From contig JAZBRS010000050.1 in the NCBI GenBank assembly GCA_037176725.1, positions 16,572,001 through 16,636,000 on the forward strand: a DNA stretch of 64,000 nucleotides. The letters are read 5' to 3'. The position numbers and the translations under genes are program-made. This document shows, one piece after another, positions 51,568 to 61,065 of this stretch. The stretch's first letter is position 1. Every line of letters starts with the position of its first letter. Origin of the DNA: Posidonia oceanica (Eukaryota > Streptophyta > Magnoliopsida > Alismatales > Posidoniaceae). The notes beneath the pieces are model-generated. The model was not told the origin of the DNA, searched no databases, and worked only from the letters and a program-made list of their open reading frames with translations.

Positions 51568-53507
51568 TATATAATTTTATTAGTTCTATTATTATTGTAA
51601 AATTGAAGACAATTATGTTTATTTGGACAAATTAAAACTACTTTTCTTTTGTTTCCATTGGCTGACACAAATATACATCTTTTGTTTTCTGTTTGTTTCC
51701 AATGACAGACACAAGCATCAGAAATTTGGTCAAACGGAAAATAAATTCCGTTGATTTCTGTTTCCTTTGGTTTCCTTTTCACTAATATTTTCCATTTCTG
51801 AGGCACAAATAGGTCCTTTGTTTCTACTACTACCAAAGCCAAACACAAGTTTTGACTCAATGAATCATTTTTTTTGTTGGTGGGAAATGAATCAATTATA
51901 ACAACATCAGATAGTTCGTTTTTCCTTGTATGGTTTCTGACACGCTGAAGGCAAGTTTATTTAGATTATTAGTACTTGGTGGTTGTTGTAGTTTATTGGT
52001 TCATTTGGAACTGTTACTATCCTGACTACTGATTTCTGGTAGAAGTTGAAAAAAATCTAAAAGTAATTTGAAATAGGTATTTGTCATTTCAATTCAACTT
52101 CTAAATAGACAATCTATGTATATTTTTGTATAGCTAGAGAAACTGATGGAAGGAAATTTCTGGTAGAAGTTGGAGAAAATAATGCTATAATGTTTTTAAT
52201 GTCACTATTCTTTTTAAACATTTACTTTAAAATGTGATTATTATTTACAATCCATGCCACTGACTATTGTACTTTAAAGTAATTAAAGTATTATTAGAAG
52301 TTAGCTTCTACTAATAGACATTTTCTTTCCCAAATAAGATTTTAGAAATAACCTAGAAATTAATTTTTACAAAAATTCTCATAAGTTAATTTTTGAAAAT
52401 AACCAAGAATCTAACTTCTAAGTTTAGAAGGTTCCAAACGGACCCTATGTATGTTTATTATTGATTTGAAATTTAGAAGCTTTGATTGTATTGGATTTGG
52501 GTTGTAAAGCTTTGGGTTTATTGATTACCTGCTCAAGGTGTGTTTTAGAATTTGGCAAGCTTGACTATGATTCATTTGGAATAAAAACTTGCAAAGTTGA
52601 TTTTCTAGAGTTAACAATTACTCATAAAGAATTCCTCCAACCCCAACTTTACTTTATCAAAAAAAAAAAAACAATTACTCAAAAAGAGGCATCTTTTAAG
52701 AAAAATGCTATTCATATTTGTTTACCTTTTGTTCACATTGATTGCACTTCATGGTAGGGATGATCTCCAAATAAATCCCAACCACGTTTGACGGTTGAGC
52801 ATTAGGCACGTGAATCACAAGGAGTATGAACTATGAACGTCAATTCAATGTACTGGGTCTAAATAGGCTTGCGTACTTGACGTAAGCACCTTGCAAAAAA
52901 CTTGGTCCGTTTGAAAAATAATTTGATTATTTTATCAATAAGATCCACTCTAAAAAAACCCAAAAAACTAAAGATTTGTTTGTTTGCATATATAGGTTTT
53001 GAATTCTCCGAAAAAAATGATGACATACCATAAGAATAATAGTTTATTTATTGACAAAAAATCCAAAAAACTTACAAACCTAACTTCAATAAGTCTTCTG
53101 AGTTTTTCTATTTTTTTTCTTTTACCAATAAATAACTATTACTCTCATATTATGCCACCACTTTTTAAATAATCCACAATTCAATTCATAATCCGCAAAC
53201 AAAAACAAACAAACCCAAAGATAAGTATCACATAATGGCAACTTGTGTTGCACAGAGTTAGAAAATATTTTAACATCCAATTATTAAGTTCTCTTGCCAA
53301 ACAGCCAACTTGATTCTTGGTAATATCAATAAAAAAGGATCACAGAAAAAGATGGATTATCCAACATTATGTATAGCATAAAGGTAGGGCCTTTAACATC
53401 GATAGTTTGCACGGATAATATTGGGATACAAGCTTAAAAATAATCATACAGTTCTCAGAAAATAAAGGGGATTTGAAGGAATTAATTGTCAAGCTTTTCT
53501 TCTGGGT
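51568..53507. other. Intergenic region between the transposon nest and FHY1
   Basis: Holds the Harbinger 3' flank and a probable MITE (51997-52445). The rest is AT-rich with no supported gene; short open frames lack splice context or recognisable products. Confidence 0.45.
51997..52445. mobile_element. Possible MITE
   Basis: The left end TGGTTCATTTGGAACTGTTAC and the reverse complement of the right end (GGGTCCGTTTGGAACCTTCTA) are imperfect inverted repeats. TAT lies outside both ends. TTTCTGGTAGAAGTTG occurs twice inside. No coding frame. Confidence 0.4.
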
Positions 53508-56500
53508 TCATGTTTCAGACAAGTCATGGATTTCTATGCCAAGCATGGAAAGATCTTGTCGGAGAGAGGGCGTGTTTTTGAATTGCAGGCTGATCATGCC
53601 AGCATTTCTAGCGGCCTCAACGTTTGCCATTCTGGAATCAATCACAGAGCAAGTAGAAGAGCTAATAATTAGAAGAACATCTTGGTATTGGAAGAACTAT
53701 TGAATACAAACCATTTCGACTTGAAATCAAACTTACGTGCCACAGAATATGAGAAAAACACATTTGCCATTCTGGAATCAACCATAAAGCAAGTAGAACA
53801 GCTAATCATTAGAAGACCATCTTGGTATTGGAAGAACTATAGAATACAAACCATTTCAACTTGAAATCAAACTTAGATGTGCCACTGGATATGAGAAAAA
53901 CACAGAGACAGTTTGAAGCTTGAAGAAGGATGTACTTTTAACATCTAAAAACTTGTATAAAAAATTTGTCCACTTTGTTAACCACCACACTAAAATCAAC
54001 AAGTGATGGTGAAATTCACTAGAATAACTATAGTCTATACAATTTATCTCAGAGGTATGTGGACAAAAAGAAGACATCGAAAATATGGAGTACAACGACT
54101 GGTAGAGGCAAAAGAAAAACCTGTCATCAATGAAGATGCAATTTGCTGGTTCAACACCAAGATGACGTGAAACTTCCAAGAATAAATCATGAGCTGGTTT
54201 CCTCTTTCCTGAAATCCAGGTAACAAAAAAGCTTAAAGAGCAAAGAAAATTCACACAATTCAAGATATAATTCCTCATCAACATAATCTGTTTGACTGTG
54301 GAATAATTTTTACTATGTTAATTTTTGCAAAGTATAGCAAAATTTCTGAAAAATGATGGATATTCTATGGAATATCTTGAACATAAAATCACCCTTGGAG
54401 TGTGTCACCTATGCATACCTATTTTCCAAGTTTGAAGGCCTGTGCCTCATGTATTTGAACTATCCATCTATGCCTTCTTCATCATCAGATGTGATCTAAT
54501 TGTTGGTGATCGTCGATTTTGTGAAAGATGAGAATTCTACTATAAAAAAATTGTTACTGTTCATCTCCCTCGAGCACACTCATAGTGTTGAGCATTTGCT
54601 GTTGTTGTTCTTGTGGCTCTCATGTTGAGGTGATGGCTGTGTCTGTGTCTCACGTGTTGAGATACTGTTCTTGTTGCATGCTACAACTGCTAATACTTTT
54701 TGTTTGCCTTAAGTCACTGTTACTACTTCTCTGGCTTGAGGGGGAGTCTTTAGATTAAGAATAATTGTGTAGGCTCCCATAACTGTGGATGGCTAAAGAA
54801 TGTTATTGTTTGTCACCCTCTAGCCATGCTCATATGTTGAGCATTTGCTGCGATTGTTCTTGTGGCTCTCATGTTGAGCTAACGGCTGTTCGTGTGGCTT
54901 ACATGTTGAGTTACCATTACCGCTACAACTGCTAATACTTTTTGTTTGCCTTCAGCCACTGTTATTACTTCTCCAGCTTGAGGGGGAGAATTTAGATTTT
55001 TTTCTCTCTTTAACTTGGAATAATTGTATAAGCTCTCTATACTGTTTAACAAGTTGAAGCATATATTTTCCAACTCGAGAAGGAGTGATAGAATAGATAG
55101 TTATTCTATTAGAGTAGAATTAGGATAATTAAGGTCCTAGTATCTGTCTTGTATCCTAGATCGGTTATGTTTCACGTATCCCGAATATTGATTAAGTTTC
55201 CTACTTGTAATATATCCTTACTCTTTATATAAGAGAGTGGGGGCTTCATAATTAATAACAAGTTTTATTATTACTCTTGAATAAAGAGTAATTAATTTCT
55301 TGTATACTAGATGGGTTATGAACTTATGATTGATGTATCCTAGCTTTGATTAGGGTTCCTACTTGTACCCTATCCTCACTCTTTATACAAGGCAGTGGGC
55401 ACTTCATCATTAATAGCAAGTTTTATTCTTATTCTTGACATAATTTGAGAGGTAGTAAATAGACAAGACCACATTCCTTCAAATCAAGTATAGGGGAAGA
55501 GTTGATCGGTCACAAACACAAATGCATAAACATGCATGCAACTACAAATATAGAGTGCTGGAGATAAGGGATAGAAACATCTTCTCCACCCTAGAGTTCA
55601 AGGAGTTAAGCTTGACTTGATTCAAGGCATAAAACCTACCAATATTGCAAGAACAGAACGACCATGTCAGATATGTGGATAGTTTTAATTTGTCTTCGAT
55701 CATTCTATACCTGCAGAGAATAGTTCCAAAGATGTGCTTAACTTCTGAAACTAGTGAGGATGCTAAAAAACGATTTACCATATAGGATAGTTTGTAAAAG
55801 CATGAATTTCATAATTTTTCTGCTTCAGAGTGTGTAGCAATGCCTCAATCCCATCAAGGTAGTGATATCCATTTGTCATGCATTCTTTGAGGCCTGCAGA
55901 AGAGAATTCAAACTGTTCCAGGTGAGTTCCGGGAATGCTGACGAATTAGTTTATTCAAGCTTAGCAATAAGTCCCATGCTAATTAGCTGAAAGAAAATAA
56001 AATTTGGATTTCCTGAAAAATAAAATACACTCTCTTTCCTACTACAATCAATAAATCTATGGCAAATAAGACATACAAAACAAAAGTCCACATTCCTATT
56101 GTATTTCTGAGCACATGTCCTTATTAGTACCCATTAACCACCTTTGTAATACAGTGAGAATTTTACATGAGAACAGACTGATGTTTGTTCTTTCAGATAT
56201 CGTGCAAGATTTGTCCTACCAATGCTGTCTATAGACTATATTTCTAACACTAACTTAACATACAATGAATATGGCAAATAAGACATACAGATCAAAAGTC
56301 CACACAATCCTACCTTATTTCTGAGCATGTGTCTAGGTCTAACTTAGCTTTATATTTGCACTCCAAGTCCTTAATAGTACCCACTAACCACCTTTATATT
56401 ACGGTGAGAATTTTACAAGAGAACATACTGATGTTTGTTCTTCTACACATTGTGCAAAATGTATTCTACCACTGCCATCTGTTGACTATGTTCCTACAAC

Positions 56501-59480
56501 AAACTTAGCAATTTGGGAAAATGATCTATAATTTCTCCGATGCAACTATCAGAACAACAATCTGGATTGTATCAATAGGGAAGACTGACAAAGGCCAAAA
56601 AAATCTGTTAATACTTCAAGGAAGAAAAATTGCAATAGATGAATGTTTTCTGATAATATGAACTTTATATTTGACACTATAAGCATGTACTTTTAGACAA
56701 TATAAGCATGTACTTTTCGACATTATATTTGACTGTGTATGCTTAATTGCTTATCCTATATGCTTCTCAACATCATATTTGATTGCATGTTATCTGAGTT
56801 TTCGTCATTATCAAGACTTTATACCATGTTAAATTATGAATTAAAGTCAATTAAATTATGCATGCATTATATTTGATTTTTCATGACTGTGTGTGTCTGA
56901 TTTCTTAAATTTGATTAAATTATACTTGATAGTGTATTTACGTCAACATTATCTTGGATTACACATATTGTGCTCACGCAAGCGCCTTTCCATGCATGCA
57001 CGCAAGCACACATACATATTACATTTATAAATTTAATTTTTATCTAAAGATATAAAATCATGCATCAAAATGACATAAAATCAAATATTTACAAAACAAA
57101 ATTAAAACATCCATCATATCCTCATTCATAAATTATGAATCAGAACATATTCAAGGACTAGTTTATTAGTCATAATATTTTAAAGATTCATAATCCTGCA
57201 TCGGAATGACATATAAAGTAGTGCATACATGAAACAAACTAACAAAGTCAAAATATCCATACATGAAAATCAACACATTCATAAAATGTGTAAAAATGTA
57301 TTCCAGAAGTATCTCAGCCGAATCCCCATGTATACCAACAGAATCCCATCATATTTTTTACCATTTTACCCTAGATACACCACATGGCGTATTGGATTCG
57401 AATCCTACCATATCCTAGCCAAATCCATATCTGATACGTATCGGATATGACGGAACATTGGGTCCTCAGAAGAATCTATATGCTACCTAGGCAATAAGTC
57501 ACAAAGTGTTCACGATAAGAATCTTTATCCTGATTTAGTCTTACCAGACCCAGTCCAGTCGACCTGCTTGAGATTTCCTTCAACTCTAGAATACCCCATT
57601 GACAATGTGAAATTTTTGATATCAAATATTTGTATAGATAATGTTGTGACAAAAAGACGTTTTAATTCTTACCTATTAAATCATAATGCCTTCAATTTAG
57701 GAACAAAAATTCTTACCTTCGATGTCAACAAGCCTTCCATCTTTGAAAAATTTCTTGGCTAGCTCCACCTGAAGTAAGATTTGGAAAGTGCCTTATACAA
57801 TAAAAATTCTAGATAGTGTAAAGTGTAACTGAAAAATGCAACACCTAAGCTTCTCGATTGACCTAGACAATAAAAAGAGAATATGTAGTAAAGTAACTAT
57901 GAACCATTAAGTTTATTTTTCTCAGCTGGAATACAAAAAAGAGCAAAGTTTTAAGGATATTCATGGAAATTAGAGAAAAGAGTTTTGAATAAGAGAGACA
58001 GGAAGATCTCAAGTTTACTAACATGTCTACAACAATGATTTGGTTCATTTATTGATTAAAATAGAATCTAAGCAGGCCCTATTTTGTACCATGGTGAAAT
58101 ATAAATATCCAAATCCATTCAAATATCCAATAAGATCATGGGAAGAGTAGTCTTTGGGCAGGCAATCCTCATCTAACACTTAACTCTTTTCATTGAAATT
58201 AAACAATTGTCTCAATTTTCCAAGGCACATGGAATTCCTTTTTTTAAGATCATTGCCTGCCACTATACCTCTTAGAACCAATGTTAAGTTAAGGTTGCAG
58301 TTGTTAAAATAAAAGAAGAACTTAAGAAATAAATCCTTCAATATACAACTCTATTAAAACAGTGAGGACTAAAACTTGTATTTCAGTATTTGTTCAATAG
58401 GAAAACTGGTGAAGACTAAGAATTTCCACTAAGTTTCATTATCAATGATTAACTTGATTTTCAATTCCTCTGATTTTCAGCTTCATGTGGAACCTAAAAG
58501 GATTTGAAATTGCCTAATGCTAAGCCTACGAATCTTTAAGGAATCATCTCTTCAGCCATCTAGATATCCTAATTCCTAGATTTGGTCAGTAGTAGATTTC
58601 CTTGCACGTCCAATATCTGTTAAGTGTCACCTGAAAGAACCTTCAATCGACAGGTACACTCAGAGCAAATTAAAAGCACACTCATGCGCTGGAAAAAAAA
58701 TACAGGAATTGATTTGTAAGATTATGAATTAAAAATAGGAAAGAAGAATTAAATACTAAAATAAGTGGTTATATATACCTCATTAATTAGTCCATTCTCA
58801 AATTCCAGCCAGGCAGTTGGATGCTTTTCTTTTATAAGCTCTTGGAATTCCATTCTGTATTTACATGAAATCTTTTTATTAGATAATTACAAATGAAGGC
58901 GTGGAAAAAAACCAGCACAAATATATTAACATTGACACACACAAAAACACTAACCACAAACTGGGACACATTCACCCAATAGAAACTAAATGGAATTGAG
59001 GGACGAATAACAAGTGAATCACAATAGAATATAAGCGAGCCAGGTTTGCAGTATCTCTAATTCACAAGTAAACAAAGGAGGCCCCTTTTCACGCGAATTC
59101 ACATGTCTAAGCTCATTCACGCGAACAGAAAGCATAATCCGATCAAAACCAATTAGACAACATCGCAATCATACATCAACAACAAACAGCACGGTCTCGA
59201 ATCACAAAGGAAACAAACCAAGAGAAGCCCTTAGGATAAACAAAAAGTACCCGAAGAAGGCGGGGACGTCGTGGTAGAAGGGGTCACGGACGAGCGTGTC
59301 CATGACATCGAAGAGCAAAACGGGAAGCCTCCGGTTCTCTGCTGGGAAGGGAGAGGTCACGGAGGCGGAGGAGGAGGAGGAGGACGTCCGAGCCAATTCT
59401 AGGGGTTTGGAGCAGTTGGGCTTGGGGAGGGAGGAGAAGAGGGCACGGGAGGGCATGGGAGGGCGAAGGAGAAGGGCCAT
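53508..59480 (-). CDS. FHY1: HAD-superfamily FMN hydrolase, chloroplast (FHY1-like)
   Basis: The Arabidopsis relative AtcpFHy1 dephosphorylates FMN to riboflavin in plastids. Seven exons join in phase on the minus strand: 59480-59251, 58854-58779, 57768-57717, 55893-55779, 55710-55640, 54208-54121 and 53631-53508, giving 251 aa. The first 50 residues are rich in S, R and P, like a transit peptide. HAD motif I is LLFDVMDTLV (Asp 58; Met stands at the +2 position, as in the plant family), followed by RDPFYHDVPAFFG. Motif II is HAFTNYP, motif III lies in GKRKPAH and motif IV is CIFIDDR. The usual KPDP after motif III reads KPAH here. Introns contain three tandem duplications and a copia fragment; a duplicated acceptor lies 140 bp upstream of exon 7. 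The ATG at 59480 is the first in frame. Confidence 0.92.
53621..53900. repeat. 140 bp tandem duplication including the exon 7 splice acceptor of FHY1
   Basis: Unit 1 starts at 53621 (CGTTTGCCATTCTGGAATCA) and unit 2 at 53761 (CATTTGCCATTCTGGAATCA), an offset of exactly 140 bp, with similarity continuing through TTGGTATTGGAAGAACTAT. On the gene strand the copied part contains the acceptor TTCCAG and about 10 nt of exon 7. Confidence 0.9.
54550..55442 (+). mobile_element. Truncated copia 3' end with LTR, in FHY1 intron
   Basis: A purine tract (CTCGAGAAGGAG, to 55086) precedes a TG...CA unit, 55087-55442 (TGATAGAATAG...CTTGACA), as at the 3' end of copia elements. Upstream, about 250 bp is tandemly duplicated (offset 249, for example GTTGAGCATTTGCT at 54587 and 54836), each copy containing GCTTGAGGGGGAG. 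Within the LTR, about 150 bp is also duplicated (55149 and 55299 regions, TTGTAT(C/A)CTAGAT). No coding domain or 5' LTR remains here. Confidence 0.65.
56058..56520. repeat. Tandem duplication (about 215-250 bp) in an FHY1 intron
   Basis: ATGGCAAATAAGACATAC at 56058 recurs at about 56271, followed in both copies by AAAAGTCCACA, TTTCTGAGCA, AGTACCCA(T/C)TAACCACC and CTGATGTTTGTTCTT. The second unit has a 35-40 bp insertion. Lies in the intron between exons 3 and 4. Confidence 0.85.
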
Positions 59481-60032
59481 TTCTTCCAAACAAGAACATG
59501 CAACGTATCAGTGGGACAGTTTCCCCAAAGTTCTTTTTCAATCGTATATTTGGATTCGACCTGTAAGAGAATAGTTACAATAAATGGACTAGAATGAATC
59601 CAAAAGTGGATTGAAACGTAATTCCCATGTTTGATATTAAAGTTACTTTAGAATGATCATTCCAATAGAATTAAATTTCCATCGAACATAACATAGATTC
59701 ATGAGCATGGAATGTAATCGACTTATCATGTTTTCTTTGGACTATTTGGGTATATCTGATTCTTAGAAAGTAATTCCAAGTTAGTATGCTTCTTCTATAG
59801 TGTTTATTGTTAATGTAGTCTTGTTGGCAGAAATTATTCCCGACCTTGATAAGACTTACCTAGTTAGATCCATTAATAATACCAACAAAGTCAGGAGCTA
59901 TCGAGAAGTAGTGGAAGGCACCTCCAACAATGAAGTCCCTTCCCTTCATTGGATCGATAGCTTGATGTTATAGTTTCAATCACCACTGATGAAGTAGAGA
60001 TGTACAATTGTAACGAAGGTATGGCAGAAGAC
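59481..60032. other. Upstream region of FHY1
   Basis: Presumed promoter and leader of FHY1 on the minus strand. No clear TATA box, repeat or coding frame was found. Confidence 0.4.
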
Positions 60033-60035
60033 CTA

Positions 60036-60800
60036 GGGTGTGTTTGACAACTCTAACTTCTGCTCCATTTAGCTTCTGCTTCATTAATGGAGCATATTTT
60101 GTAGCCAAACATTATTTAGAGAATCTGCTTCAAAAAAGAATCCAACAGAATCAGCTCCTTCATTTGAGCTAGAGAATTAGGAATTCAAGAAGCAGCCTCA
60201 ACCTGCTTCATCCTCAGAATCCAATAGCTCCTCTAATAAAAAGACGATAATGTCCTCAATTATTTGCCAATGACTTAATAGGTCCCTTGTTATTTACGAA
60301 CACTACCCCTCAATAATGTCATCTCACCAACCTTCCTATGTTTTTCCCCACCCCTTCCAACCCTAATTTGCTACTCCCATCGTTTTCTCTTTCTCCCTTC
60401 CGAACCCTAATCTACGGCGATTGGAGCGATAGCAATTGGGGCGACGGGAAAGCACCGACGATTGGAGGGAGGATCTATGATTGTGACGATGACTGGAGCA
60501 ATGGCAAAATTGAAGGAACGGGAAACCACCGACGACGACTGGAGTGACGACAATTGGAACGATAGGAAAGCTTCAATAGCGACTGGAGCATAGGCAACAA
60601 CTATAAAGGAAAGCTTCAACGGCGACTGGAGGGTAGCTTAGGAAATCAATCCTTGGAGCCGTTGTATAGAATTTAGCGTTCCCATACAAGCTTCGTCAAA
60701 GCCGGTAGAAGCGCGCCTACAGTGCCTTTTGGAGCAGAAGCGGAACAGTAGATGATTCTTTGTTGGAACGAAACGCGAGTCTCAGCTGCCAAACGCACCT
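60036..60800. mobile_element. PIF/Harbinger-like MITE
   Basis: The left end GGGTGTGTTTGACAACTC and the reverse complement of the right end (AGGTGCGTTTGGCAGCTG) are imperfect inverted repeats. CTA flanks both sides (60033-60035 and 60801-60803), matching the 3 bp target duplication of this superfamily. The interior holds an irregular GCGACTGGAGC-type repeat (about 60415-60630). 765 bp, no transposase. Confidence 0.65.
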
Positions 60801-61065
60801 CTAGTATGCCAAATTTTGTAGCATTTGTTGCTTCTAGGCATTCCAACTCCACACGACTTGCTTCTCTATGGAGGATCAAAATTCTATTTGAAACAACCCT
60901 CGCTCTCCTATTCCTCCCTATTTCTAAAATGCACTTCTCAAAACACTAGACATCAAACCCTTGTCATCCCTTGACCTTTTCTCTTCACCTCACTATAGAA
61001 GACAAACCAATTGTTCAAGAGAAATTCATGTACACCCTGATCTCTTCCTCACCTCTCCTACCTAG

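Larger units (their letters stand above)
36700..51870 (+). mobile_element. PIF/Harbinger DNA transposon carrying nested insertions
   Basis: Both genes of a PIF/Harbinger element are present on the plus strand in the usual order: a Myb/SANT-like ORF1 (36830-38501) and a DDE transposase (50152-51567). They are now separated by an 11.3 kb gypsy element. Subterminal sequence after the transposase (about 51630-51860) is rich in TTTGTTTCCA and contains the inverted pair AACGGAAAATAAATTCCGTT. The exact terminal inverted repeats and TSD were not found, so both outer limits are approximate. Confidence 0.75.
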
